A stretch of 64,000 bases of DNA from NCBI RefSeq assembly GCF_013112485.1, contig NZ_JABFHG010000006.1:62001-126000 (forward strand), written 5' to 3'. The notes beneath the pieces are model-generated. The model did no database searches. It worked only from the letters and a program-made list of their open reading frames with translations, and had not been told where the DNA came from. The translations under genes and the position numbers were made by a program. Positions 45,197-54,915 of the stretch are shown here, piece by piece. Origin of the DNA: Roseicella sp. DB1501. Its GTDB lineage: Bacteria; Pseudomonadota; Alphaproteobacteria; Acetobacterales; Acetobacteraceae. Each line of letters begins with the position of its first letter. The stretch's first letter is position 1.

Positions 45197-47461
45197 TCAG
45201 CCGTAGAGGAAGCGCCCGAGCTCCGAGAGTCGCGCCGGCCGGCCGAGATGGTAGCCCTGCGCCTCGGCGCAGCCGGCGCCGCGCACCATGGCCAGATGCT
45301 CGGCGCCTTCCACGCCCTCTGCGGTCGCGGTCATGCCGAGCTCGGCCGCGAGGCCCGCCACCGAGCGGACGATCGCCAGGCAATCCGGCCGCCGCACCGC
45401 ATCCCGCACGAAGGACTGGTCGATCTTGATCTTGTCGAAGCGGAAGACGCGCAGATAGGTCAAGGACGCATAGCCGGTGCCGAAATCGTCGAGCGCCAGC
45501 CGCACGCCCATGGCCCGCAGCTCGCGCAGCGTCGCCAGCACCGTCTCGCTGTGCTGCAGCAGCACGGATTCCGTGATCTCGAGCTCCAGCCGCTCGGGCG
45601 GCAGCCCGGCCGCGGCCAGGGCCTCGCGCACGAGACGCGGCACCTCGCCGCCGATCACCTGCACCGGCGAGAGGTTGACCGCCACCTTCATCCCCGCCGG
45701 CCAGGTCGCCGCATCGGCGCAGGCGCGCCGCAGCACCCATTCGCCGAGCGGCAGGATCAGCCCGGATTCCTCGGCCACCGGCACGAATTCGGCCGGCGGG
45801 ATGGGACCGCGATAGGGGTGGTTCCAGCGCAGCAGCGCCTCGAAACCGGTCGCCCGGTTGCTCCGCAGGTCGATGATCGGCTGGTAGGCCACCGCCACCC
45901 CGTCGCCGCTCAGCGCCTCGCGCAGATCGGCCTGCAACAGCAGGCGGTTCTCCCGCTCCGTCGCCATCGGCGGGGTGAAGCAGCGGATGCCGCCGCGCTC
46001 CTCCGCCCGGGCGCGGAACAGCGCCAGATCGGCATGGCGCAGCAGCGCCTCGGTCTGCGGCGCCGGCCCCTCGCCGAGGGCGATGCCGATCGTCACCCCG
46101 ATGCTGGCACGATACTCGCCGAGGGCGAAGGGCGCAGTCAGCGCCGCGCGGATCCGCCGGGCCAGCGCCATCGCCCGCGCCTGCACCGCCTCGCCGGTCA
46201 GCAGCAGGGCGAACTCATCCCCATCCAGGCGCGCCGCCATGTCGACCGGGTCGAGGCAGCGGGTGATCCGCGCCGCCGCCTCGCGCAGCAGCAGGTCGCC
46301 GACCGCGTGGCCGAGCGCATCGTTGACGCCGCGGAAGCCATCGAGGTCGAGGGCCAGCACCGCCACCGGCGCCTCCCCCCGGCCCGCCTGCAGCAGCCGG
46401 TCCTGGAAGGCGGCGCGGTTCGGCAGGCCGGTCAGCGGGTCGTGCAGCGCCAGGAAGCGGATGCGCGCCTCGGCCTCGCGTCGCTCGGTGATGTCCTCGA
46501 AGGCGACGGCCAGGCCATCGCCGAGCCGGGTGGCGTGGATGCGCAGCCAGACCATGTCGCGGCCGCGCCTATGGCATTCCTCGGCGCGCAGCGCCTCGCC
46601 ACGGGCGAGGACATCGGCGAAGGCCCGGATCAGCGCCTCGCCGCGCGGATGCGGGGCCAGCAGCCGCTCCAGCGGCCCTCCCTGGATCGCGTCACGCCGC
46701 GCCGCGAAGAGCGCCGCCGCCGCCGGGTTCAGGTAGTCGATGGTGAAGCCAGGCTTCGCCCCGGCCTCTCCCCCGGCTTCTCCCTCGGCCTCTCCCCTGG
46801 CCCCATCGGGACGCAACACCATGAACCCGTCCGGCGAGGCGTCCTGCGCCGCGCGGAACTGCGCCTCCACCGTGGCGCGCGCCGCCTCCGCGGCATGCAG
46901 GCCGGAGAGGTCGACCATGACGGTCACCGCCCCCACCACCTGCCCCGCCAGGTCGCGCAGCAGGCTCGGGAAGGCGGCGAAGGGAATCCGGCTGCCATCC
47001 GGGCGCTCGGCATAGGCCCAGGCGCCGGGCGGCGGCGGTTGGCCACGGAGGCAGAGCGCCGCCGCCGACTGCTCCGGCGGCAGGGGCATGCCGTCCGGGG
47101 CGAGGAGCCGCCAGGCGCCGCACCAGTGCCGCTCCAGCAGCGGCGGCGACCATCCCCAGAGCCCGGCCGCGGCGGCGTTGTAGAAGGTGAGGCGGCCGTC
47201 GGCATCGACGGTGCAGACCGCGATGCCGAGCGCCTCGATCAGCACCCGCTCGCGCCAGCGCAGCAGGTCGCAGGCCTCGCCGGGGCAGGGCAGGCCGCTG
47301 GCCTCGATCGCCGCGAGCAGCGCCGCGGGCAGCGCCGAGCCGGGCGGGACCGTGCCCGCCGCTGCGGCGGCAGGCGCTTGCGGCGCGCTGCCGCCCTCCG
47401 GGGATGGGTCGGCGGCCCGGCCGCGGGAGAGCGTCAGGCCAGGTCCGGGGGGTCGACGCAT
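45197..47461 (-). CDS. PAS-GGDEF-EAL cyclic-di-GMP signalling protein
   Basis: 754 residues, cytosolic. One or two PAS domains come first (about 60-180 and 200-320, GIAVCTVDADGRLTFYNAAA). GGDEF follows with HDPLTGLPNRAAF and an active-site-like LDGDEF, then EAL with GFEALLRWNHP, NLSPVQ and DDFGTGYASLTYLRVF. Both catalytic signatures are largely kept, so it may make or break c-di-GMP. A 12-bp tandem repeat encodes GEAEGEAGGEAG in the second sensor region. Confidence 0.92.
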   Translation of the reverse strand: MRRPPGPGLTLSRGRAADPSPEGGSAPQAPAAAAAGTVPPGSALPAALLAAIEASGLPCPGEACDLLRWRERVLIEALGIAVCTVDADGRLTFYNAAAAGLWGWSPPLLERHWCGAWRLLAPDGMPLPPEQSAAALCLRGQPPPPGAWAYAERPDGSRIPFAAFPSLLRDLAGQVVGAVTVMVDLSGLHAAEAARATVEAQFRAAQDASPDGFMVLRPDGARGEAEGEAGGEAGAKPGFTIDYLNPAAAALFAARRDAIQGGPLERLLAPHPRGEALIRAFADVLARGEALRAEECHRRGRDMVWLRIHATRLGDGLAVAFEDITERREAEARIRFLALHDPLTGLPNRAAFQDRLLQAGRGEAPVAVLALDLDGFRGVNDALGHAVGDLLLREAAARITRCLDPVDMAARLDGDEFALLLTGEAVQARAMALARRIRAALTAPFALGEYRASIGVTIGIALGEGPAPQTEALLRHADLALFRARAEERGGIRCFTPPMATERENRLLLQADLREALSGDGVAVAYQPIIDLRSNRATGFEALLRWNHPYRGPIPPAEFVPVAEESGLILPLGEWVLRRACADAATWPAGMKVAVNLSPVQVIGGEVPRLVREALAAAGLPPERLELEITESVLLQHSETVLATLRELRAMGVRLALDDFGTGYASLTYLRVFRFDKIKIDQSFVRDAVRRPDCLAIVRSVAGLAAELGMTATAEGVEGAEHLAMVRGAGCAEAQGYHLGRPARLSELGRFLYG
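46759..46800 (-). repeat. in-frame 12-bp tandem repeat in the GGDEF-EAL gene
   Basis: About 3.5 units of a CGGCCTCTCCCC-type sequence add Gly-Glu-Ala repeats within the second PAS-like region. Confidence 0.7.
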
Positions 47462-47571
47462 GGCAGGGCATTAATCACTGATGGGATATGTAATGCAATC
47501 GAATCTGAATGGGGGCCGGTCATAGGTGGGACACCCTTGCCAGGCCCGGGAGGTTAGCGAATGGCTGCGCC

Positions 47572-48465
47572 TCAGGGCGGCGTCGCCAGCGGCGCGCCGG
47601 CCCGCCGCGCCAGCCCGGCCTGGCGTGCCCGCTCGCTCATCACGCAGGCGAAGACCACGACCGCCCCGCCGGCCAGCATCGCCGGATCCGGCCAGAGCCC
47701 CCAGACGGCAAGGTCGAGCGCCACCGAGACCGGCAGCGCGACGAAGCCATAGGGGCCGAGCCGGGCCGCATCGGCATGGCGATAGGCGGCGGCGGTCAGC
47801 ACCACGGCGCCGCCGGCGATCACCCCGTTGAGGCCGAGCCGCAGCCAATCGGCCGCCGAGGGCGCCACCCAGTCCCGCGCCGCCAGCGCCCCGAACAGCG
47901 CCAGCCCGGCGAGGCCCGGCCAGAGCAGCACGCCCGCCAGCCCAGGCTCGTCCCGCAGCCGCCGGTTCACCGTCTGGGTGACGGCGAAGGCCAGGGTGCC
48001 GATGCCGACCGCCAGATAGCCGGCGAGCGGCGCCGCCTCCGTCCCGGCGAGGCGCGGCGCGATGGCGAGCAGCACCCCGGCGAAGCCCAGGCCGCACCAG
48101 GCCCAGGCGCGCCGCGGCACCGGCTCGCGCAGCAGCAGCGCCGCCAGGGCCAGGGTGAGGAGCGGCGCGGTGAAGAAGACCAGGTAGCCCACGGCCAGCG
48201 GCAATTGCCGGAAGGCGAGGAAGAAGCTGGCGGCCGAGAGCAGCATCGCCGCCACCCGCACCGCATGCAGGCCCGGCCGGCGCGTGCGGAGCGGGCCGCC
48301 GAAGCCGGGCCAGAGGGCGCGGGCCAGCAGGAAGGCCGGGACCAGCACGGCGTGGCGCAGAAAGATCACCTGCCCGACGCCGTACTGGCCGGAGAGCAAC
48401 TTGCTGTTCGCATCCAGCAGGCTGAACAGCACGATGCCGGCCAGCAGCAGCGCCGGCCCCTTCAC
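47572..48465 (-). CDS. EamA/DMT-family exporter
   Basis: 297 residues with ten hydrophobic helices in two EamA halves (SLLDANSKLLSGQYGVGQVIFLRH; the second half ends PAMLAGGAVVVFACVMSERAR). Such proteins export amino acids, metabolites or drugs. GTG at 48465 with AAGGGGC before it places the start at the first membrane helix; ATG at 48504 would add 13 residues. It is divergent from pyrD. Confidence 0.85.
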   Translation of the reverse strand: MKGPALLLAGIVLFSLLDANSKLLSGQYGVGQVIFLRHAVLVPAFLLARALWPGFGGPLRTRRPGLHAVRVAAMLLSAASFFLAFRQLPLAVGYLVFFTAPLLTLALAALLLREPVPRRAWAWCGLGFAGVLLAIAPRLAGTEAAPLAGYLAVGIGTLAFAVTQTVNRRLRDEPGLAGVLLWPGLAGLALFGALAARDWVAPSAADWLRLGLNGVIAGGAVVLTAAAYRHADAARLGPYGFVALPVSVALDLAVWGLWPDPAMLAGGAVVVFACVMSERARQAGLARRAGAPLATPP

Positions 48466-48605
48466 AGCCGCCCCTTCACGGCATGCCCTTCCCCGTTCCC
48501 GCATCGCTTCTCGGCGCCGGCAGGCCGATGGTCAACCGCCCGCCCTCCCGCCTGGCGCCGGCGCGGGCTTCCCTTGGCGGCACGGCTCGGGCATTCACCC
48601 CGGCG

Positions 48606-49661
<1,056 letters not shown>

Positions 49662-49770
49662 TGTCCCCATGAAGCCGCTGCGCGTCTTCGCGGGGCCCCA
49701 TGGAGTCCCCTCCTGCCCAAAAGACGTCACGGCCTTCCGAGGCAAAGCCTCGGAAGGGCACCGGGTAGCG
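49662..49770 (+). repeat. dispersed intergenic repeat, family A, copy 2
   Basis: It starts right after the pyrD stop: TCCCCATGAAGCCGCTGCGCG, then GGGGCCCCAT, GAGTCCCCTCCTGCCCAA and an 11-bp perfect hairpin CCTTCCGAGGC-AAA-GCCTCGGAAGG (49733-49757). It aligns with copies at 26957 and 60149. Confidence 0.78.
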
Positions 49771-49819
49771 ATGGTTTCAGCGGGCGGCGCCCGCCTCACC
49801 TCCTCGACAGGATGTCCCG

Positions 49820-50680
49820 ATGCAGATTCTCGACGGCATCGCCTCCCTCGCCGATCGCTACGACGGCTACGTGCTGGATCTCTGGGGCGTCGTGCATGAC
49901 GGCAAGCGGCCCTATCCGGGGGTGCCAGAAGCGCTCGGCGAACTCAAGCGCGCGGGCAAGCGCATCGTCTTCCTGACCAATGCGCCGCGCCGGTCCTGGT
50001 TCATCGCCGGCATGCTGGACCGCATGGGGCTCGACCGGGCGTTGTATGACGGCATCATCTCCTCGGGCGAGATCGCCTGGCGGATGCTGAAGCGGCGCGA
50101 CCATCCCTGGTTCGCCCGGCTCGGCCCGCGCGCCGTCCATATCGGCCCCGAGCGCGACCTCTCGGTGGTGGAGGACGGGGTGGCCGAGCTGGTGGCGGAC
50201 CCGGCATCGGCCGATTTCCTGCTGAACACCGGCCCCGATCCGGAGCGCGGCTCGCAGGATGCCAGCGCCTACCTGCCGGCGCTCGAGGCGGCGGCGCGGC
50301 ACCGGCTGCCGATGCTCTGCGTCAATCCGGACCGGCATGTGATGGTGGGCACGGAGCGGCTGATCTGCGCCGGGGCGCTGGCCGATCTCTACAAGCCGAT
50401 CTGCGGCGACATCTTCGAGGTCGGCAAGCCCGACCCGGCGGTCTACGACCCGGTGCTCGAGCGTCTCGGCATCGCCGACCGGCGCCGCGTGGTCGCCATC
50501 GGCGACACGCCGCATACCGATCTCGCCGGGGCGCAGGCGGCGGGGCTGGATGCGCTCTGGGCGCTGACCGGCCTCGCCCAGCACGCGCTCGGCGACAGCC
50601 CGACGGCGGAGACGCTGCGCCAGGTGGCGCTGCGCGAGGGCGTCGACCCGATCGCGGCGATCCGCGCGCTGCGCTGGTAG
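49820..50680 (+). CDS. HAD class IIA hydrolase (TIGR01459-type)
   Basis: 286 residues. The nucleophile motif is DLWGVVHDG (20-28), motif II is FLTNAPR, K lies in YKPICGDIFEVGKPDP, and the final acids are in AIGDTPHTDLAGAQ. This is an alphaproteobacterial HAD phosphatase group of unknown substrate, near NagD/AraL. Start: ATG behind the family A repeat. Confidence 0.9.
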   Translation: MQILDGIASLADRYDGYVLDLWGVVHDGKRPYPGVPEALGELKRAGKRIVFLTNAPRRSWFIAGMLDRMGLDRALYDGIISSGEIAWRMLKRRDHPWFARLGPRAVHIGPERDLSVVEDGVAELVADPASADFLLNTGPDPERGSQDASAYLPALEAAARHRLPMLCVNPDRHVMVGTERLICAGALADLYKPICGDIFEVGKPDPAVYDPVLERLGIADRRRVVAIGDTPHTDLAGAQAAGLDALWALTGLAQHALGDSPTAETLRQVALREGVDPIAAIRALRW

Positions 50681-50723
50681 GGCAAGTCGGCCGTCGAGGG
50701 GCTCCCACCGACGGCCGCCGGCA

Positions 50724-50945
50724 TCAGGCGGCGGGCTCGGTCTCGTCCGGCCGCGGCGTGCCGCGCTGGCTGATGACGATCAGGCAGGCCGCGGAGATCA
50801 TGAAGGCAACCGCGGCGATGTCGCCCAGGTGATACCCGGCGCCGAGCTCCTCGCGCCCGAAGATGGAAAGGCCACCGATGACGGCCATCGCAATGGTCCA
50901 GGGCCAGATATACTGGCCGATATGAGACATGAGGCGCTTCGACAT
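50724..50945 (-). CDS. small two-span membrane protein
   Basis: 73 residues: two hydrophobic helices (WPWTIAMAVIGGLSIF and IAAVAFMISAACLIVIS) and a charged tail (RGTPRPDETEPAA). No family recognised. It is convergent with the HAD gene. Confidence 0.6.
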   Translation of the reverse strand: MSKRLMSHIGQYIWPWTIAMAVIGGLSIFGREELGAGYHLGDIAAVAFMISAACLIVISQRGTPRPDETEPAA

Positions 50946-51055
50946 TCGCCGGACGTTCCCCGTTCTGGGTTGCAGTGGCGCGTTGTCTAGCAGCCCAAGA
51001 CTGTATCTGGGACGTTACATGCCTCAACTCGATGGGAGCGACGGCGGGCCGCGCC

Positions 51056-52459
51056 TCAGGGCGTCGCGTGATCCGGCCGGAAAGGCTGCGCCTCCAGGAA
51101 GCCGGCGGCGGCGCGCAGCACCAGGCTATCGGCCAGCCGCGGCCCGGCGAGTTGCAGGCCGATCGGCAGCCCGGCCTCGGTGCGGCCGCAGGGCAGCGAG
51201 ATCGCCGGCCCGTGCGAGAGGTTGAACGGGTAGGAGAACTCCGCCCAGACCAGCCAGTCCCAGGGATGCGGCTCCCAGTGCGGCGGCCGCTGCAGGCCGA
51301 CCGGGAAGGCGGCGACCGAGGCGGCGGGCGTCGCCAGCAGGTCGAAGCCGGCCGCCTCGAACCAGGAATTCACCGCCGCCGCATAGGCGAAGCGCCGGCC
51401 CTGCGCGGCATGGCCCTGCATGAAGGTGAAATCGCGATAGGCCTCGGTGCAGGCGACGAGGCCAGGATCGGTCGCCTCCCGCTCCGCCGCGTCCTTCGGC
51501 AGGAAGGGGCGCATGGCGGTGCCCCAAATGTCGCGCTCCAGCGCCGGGCCCTCGGGGCCCCAGGGCGGCGTCACCTGCTCCACCCGCGCGCCGGCGCTCT
51601 CCAGGACCTTCACCGCCGCGGCGACCAGCGCCGCCACCTCGGGATCGACGCGGGCATGGCCGAGATCCGGGCTGTAGGCGATGCGCAGCCCGTGCAGCCC
51701 GCCCGGCGGCACCTCCGGCGCGAAGCGCTCGCCGAGCGTGGTGTGGTCCAGCGGATGCGGCCCGGCCATGACCGAGAACATCAGCGCCGCATCGGCGACG
51801 CTGCGGGTGATCGGCCCGGCATGCGAGAGGGCGCCGTTGTTCGGCACCGGCGCATAGGGCACGCGGCCATAGCTGGGCTTGAAGCCGACCGCGCCGCAGA
51901 AATGCGCCGGCAGGCGGATGGAGCCGGCGCCGTCGGTGCCGAGATGCAGCGGGCCGCAGCCCGCCCCGGCCAGCGCCGCGGCGCCGGAGGAGGAGCCGCC
52001 CGAGGTCATGCCATGCTGCCAGGGATTGTGCGTCGCGCCGGTCAGCGGATTGTGGCTGACGGCGGTCCAGCCATTCTCGGTCGAGGTGGTCTTGCCAAGC
52101 ACGATGGCGCCGGCGGCGCGCAGCCGGGCGACCAGCGGCGCATCGGCCGTGGCCGGCGTCGCATCGGTGAGGCGGGAGCCGCGCCGCGTCGGCAGTCCCT
52201 CGACCGCCTGGATGTCCTTGATCGTCACCGGCACGCCGTGCAGCAAGCCAACCGCCTCGCCGCGCGCGAGCTGCGCCTCGGCCGCCCGCGCCGCGGCGCG
52301 GGCGCCTTCGGCATCCAGCGCGACGAAAGCGTTCAACCGCGGCTCGCAGGCCGCGATGCGCGCCAGCACCGCTTCCGTCACCTCGACCGGCGAGGCGCGC
52401 TTCCCGCGCACCATCGCCGCCAGATCGACCGCCGAGGCGGTCGCAAGATCAGTCGCCAT
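51056..52459 (-). CDS. amidase-signature family amidase
   Basis: 467 residues. The Ser-cisSer-Lys triad is visible: Lys in VPVTIKDIQA, cis-Ser in TSGGSSSGAAAL and the nucleophile Ser in GTDGAGSIRLPAHFCG. Hydrolyses a small amide; the substrate is unknown. No GatB or GatC partner is adjacent, so it is not a tRNA amidotransferase subunit. It overlaps the preceding NimA-like gene by 11 bases and is probably co-transcribed with it. Confidence 0.92.
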   Translation of the reverse strand: MATDLATASAVDLAAMVRGKRASPVEVTEAVLARIAACEPRLNAFVALDAEGARAAARAAEAQLARGEAVGLLHGVPVTIKDIQAVEGLPTRRGSRLTDATPATADAPLVARLRAAGAIVLGKTTSTENGWTAVSHNPLTGATHNPWQHGMTSGGSSSGAAALAGAGCGPLHLGTDGAGSIRLPAHFCGAVGFKPSYGRVPYAPVPNNGALSHAGPITRSVADAALMFSVMAGPHPLDHTTLGERFAPEVPPGGLHGLRIAYSPDLGHARVDPEVAALVAAAVKVLESAGARVEQVTPPWGPEGPALERDIWGTAMRPFLPKDAAEREATDPGLVACTEAYRDFTFMQGHAAQGRRFAYAAAVNSWFEAAGFDLLATPAASVAAFPVGLQRPPHWEPHPWDWLVWAEFSYPFNLSHGPAISLPCGRTEAGLPIGLQLAGPRLADSLVLRAAAGFLEAQPFRPDHATP

Positions 52460-53174
52460 AGAGCCTATGCTGGCCCTCGGTCATGATCTCGTCCAGCCGC
52501 CGCCCCTCGGTGAAGCCGGCCAGGCCCTCCGGGTAGGCGACGCCTTCGGGCATGCGCGGGCAGGGCTCGGCGGCGCCGATCACCTGCCGCACCGGGAAGC
52601 GCGCGGCATAGATCGGCAGGGCGTAGTCCTCCTCCTCGTCGGCCACGCCCTTGCTGCGGATCTTGCCCGAGGCCTGCTCGATCCGCATGCCGATGACGGT
52701 GGTGGCCTTCAGCTCCTGCACCGAGCTCGGCCGCAGCGTCGTCGCGCGGTCGGGGTAGAAGCGGTTGATCATGACGTCGAGGGCGCGCGCCTTCTCCGCC
52801 GGATCCTCGACGAAATAGGCGTCGCCGAAGCACATGGCCGAGCGGTAGTCGACCGAATGGTTGAAGCCGCAGCGGGCGAGCACGAGGCTGTCGAGATGCG
52901 TCACTGTCAGGCAGACCGGGATGCCGGCCTTCTGCTTGCGCAGCATCCGGCTGGCCGAGGAGCCGTGCCAGTAGAGATGCTCGTCCTCGCGCCAGAAGGC
53001 GGTCGGGGTGCAGTAGGGCTGGCCGTCGATGATGTAGGCGATGTGGCAGATCATCGCCGCGTCGAGGATGGCATGCACCGAGTCATGGTCGTAGCGCCCC
53101 CGCTCGTGCAGGCGGCGGACCTTGTTGCGCTCGGTGACGGGATAGGCCTCGGGCGGGCTCACGGTATCTGGCAT
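52449..53174 (-). CDS. pyridoxamine 5'-phosphate oxidase-like (NimA-type) flavoprotein
   Basis: 241 residues. VRRLHERGRYDHDSVHAILDAAMICHIAYI, PYCTPTAFWREDEHLYWHGSSASRML and CFGDAYFVEDPAEKARALDVMINRFYP match the split-barrel flavin-binding family that includes NimA. Many members are of unknown function and sit beside MocR-type regulators. Start: ATG at 53174. Divergent from the MocR gene across a 107-base gap with an inverted repeat. Confidence 0.88.
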   Translation of the reverse strand: MPDTVSPPEAYPVTERNKVRRLHERGRYDHDSVHAILDAAMICHIAYIIDGQPYCTPTAFWREDEHLYWHGSSASRMLRKQKAGIPVCLTVTHLDSLVLARCGFNHSVDYRSAMCFGDAYFVEDPAEKARALDVMINRFYPDRATTLRPSSVQELKATTVIGMRIEQASGKIRSKGVADEEEDYALPIYAARFPVRQVIGAAEPCPRMPEGVAYPEGLAGFTEGRRLDEIMTEGQHRLYGD

Positions 53175-53218
53175 CTGGCTGACCTGGAGCGGGTTGCGTC
53201 GGGACCATTCAAGCGCCA

Positions 53219-53269
53219 GGATTGGACCGGCGCGAGGGCCAATCGACATCGAATGCAGTGGTCCAATCC
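53219..53269. promoter_or_regulatory. candidate MocR operator, 10-bp inverted repeat
   Basis: GGATTGGACC (53219-53228) and its exact reverse complement GGTCCAATCC (53260-53269) lie 41 bases apart, close to four helical turns, in the divergent gap. A partial third site, GGACCATT, is at 53202. MocR proteins bind paired sites of this TTGGTCC kind. Confidence 0.6.
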
Positions 53270-53281
53270 GCGGGAAACACG

Positions 53282-54799
53282 ATGTCCCACGATACCGGCC
53301 TGATCCTGCCGGCCCCCGAGCGGGGCAGCGCCGTGCCGGTGCTGCGGCAGCTCTACCTCGCCCTGCGCGGCGCCATCCTGGCCGGACGCCTGCCGCCCGG
53401 GGCGCGGCTGCCGGCGACGCGGGCGCTGGCGGCGCAACTCGGCCTCGCCCGCAACACCGTGGTCGCGGCCTATGACCAGCTCCTCGCCGAGGGCTTCATC
53501 GAGGGGCGGGTCGGCGCCGGCAGCTTCGTCTCGCGCGACCTGCCGGAGGCGCCGGAACTGCTGCCCCGGCGCCGCGATGACGCCTCCGCGACGGTCCCGC
53601 CTCCCGCGGCGCCGGTCCCTTCAGCGGCCCCGTCGAAGGTCCTGTCGGCGGCCGAGGCGCTGGCGGAGGGCGGCGTGCCCGAGGCGCTCGCCGCCCTGCC
53701 CTTCAACACCGGTCGCACCGGCTGGGACGGCCGCTCGCAGCGGGTCTGGCGCGCCCTCTCCATCCGCCGCCTCGCCGCCCCGGACCCGGCGATGTTCGGC
53801 TATGGCGACCCGCGCGGCAGCCGGGCGCTGCGCGAGGCCATCGCCCGCTACCTCCGCGCCGCCCGCGCCGTGCGCTGCGACCCGGACCAGGTGATGGTGA
53901 CGGCCGGGGCGCAGCAGGCGATCGACCTGGTGCTGCGCGTGCTGCTCGCGCCCGGCGACCCGGTCTGGGTGGAGGATCCCTGCTACCCGGCGCTGCGCGG
54001 CGCCCTCGCCGCGGCCGGGGCGCGGCTGGTGCCGGTGCCGGTGGATACGCAGGGACTCGATGTCGCCGCCGGCATCGCCGCGGCGCCGGCGGCGCGGCTC
54101 GCCTATGTCACCCCCTCGGCACAGTATCCGCTCGGCGTCGTGCTCTCCATGGCGCGGCGGCTGGAGCTGCTGGCCTGGGCCCGCCGCGCGGAGGCTTGGC
54201 TGATCGAGGACGATTACGACAGCGAGTTCCGCTATGCCGGCCGCCCCCTCGCCTCGCTGCAGGGCATCGATGAGGCGGGGCGGGTGATCTATGTCGGCAC
54301 CTTCAGCAAGGTGCTCTTCCCTGGCCTCAGGCTCGGCTATGCGGTGCTGCCGCCGGCCCTGCTCGGCCCGGTGCAGGCGGCGCGGCTGCGCAGCGACTGG
54401 CACCCGCCGGCGCCGGCCGAGGGGGTGGTGACGGATTTCCTCGCCGAGGGGCATTTCGCCCAGCATCTCCGCCGCATGCGGCTGCAATACCGCACGGCGC
54501 GGGACGTTCTGGTGGCGGCGCTGCGCGAGGCGCTGCCCGGCCGCATCGCCGTCGAGCCGCCGGAGCAGGGGCTGAAGCTGCTGGCGCGGCTCGGCGGCGA
54601 GGATGACGATGTCGCGGTGGCCGCCGCCGCGGCGCGGCGCGGCGTGGTGGCGCGGCCGGTCGGGCCGATGTACCTCGCCGCGCCGCCGCTGCGGGCGCTG
54701 ATGCTCGGCTTCTCCGGCTATGAGCCGGCGGCGCTGCGGCGGGCGGCGCGCGGCCTGGCGGCGGCCTTCGGGGATCGTACCGGCTTGCACAGATCCTGA
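53282..54799 (+). CDS. MocR-family regulator (GntR helix-turn-helix plus PLP aminotransferase domain)
   Basis: 505 residues. The N-terminal winged helix is GntR type (LRGAILAGRLPPGARLPATRALAAQLGLARNTV). Residues about 130-500 are a fold-type I aminotransferase domain with the PLP lysine in GTFSKVLFPGLRLGY and FGYGDPRGSRALREAIA. Such regulators sense PLP or an amino compound. The divergent NimA-like and amidase genes are the likely targets. ATG at 53282; the frame is open 20 codons upstream. Confidence 0.92.
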   Translation: MSHDTGLILPAPERGSAVPVLRQLYLALRGAILAGRLPPGARLPATRALAAQLGLARNTVVAAYDQLLAEGFIEGRVGAGSFVSRDLPEAPELLPRRRDDASATVPPPAAPVPSAAPSKVLSAAEALAEGGVPEALAALPFNTGRTGWDGRSQRVWRALSIRRLAAPDPAMFGYGDPRGSRALREAIARYLRAARAVRCDPDQVMVTAGAQQAIDLVLRVLLAPGDPVWVEDPCYPALRGALAAAGARLVPVPVDTQGLDVAAGIAAAPAARLAYVTPSAQYPLGVVLSMARRLELLAWARRAEAWLIEDDYDSEFRYAGRPLASLQGIDEAGRVIYVGTFSKVLFPGLRLGYAVLPPALLGPVQAARLRSDWHPPAPAEGVVTDFLAEGHFAQHLRRMRLQYRTARDVLVAALREALPGRIAVEPPEQGLKLLARLGGEDDDVAVAAAAARRGVVARPVGPMYLAAPPLRALMLGFSGYEPAALRRAARGLAAAFGDRTGLHRS

Positions 54800-54810
54800 C
54801 CCGCAGCCGG

Positions 54811-54875
54811 CTGAGCGCCCGAACGGGCGCCGCCGCTGGTGCGGCGCAGCCAAGCCACCGGAGGTGGCGCCGTCG
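54811..54875 (-). repeat. dispersed intergenic repeat, family B, copy 4 (inverted)
   Basis: Read on the minus strand it gives GGCGCCACCTCCGGTGGC, CTTGGCTG and the hairpin CGCCGC-ACCA-GCGGCG (54831-54846). It is the most diverged of the four copies. It lies between convergent genes. Confidence 0.62.
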
Positions 54876-54915
54876 ACCGAGGGAAGTGGTGTGTCAACAT
54901 CAATGCATGCCGGTA

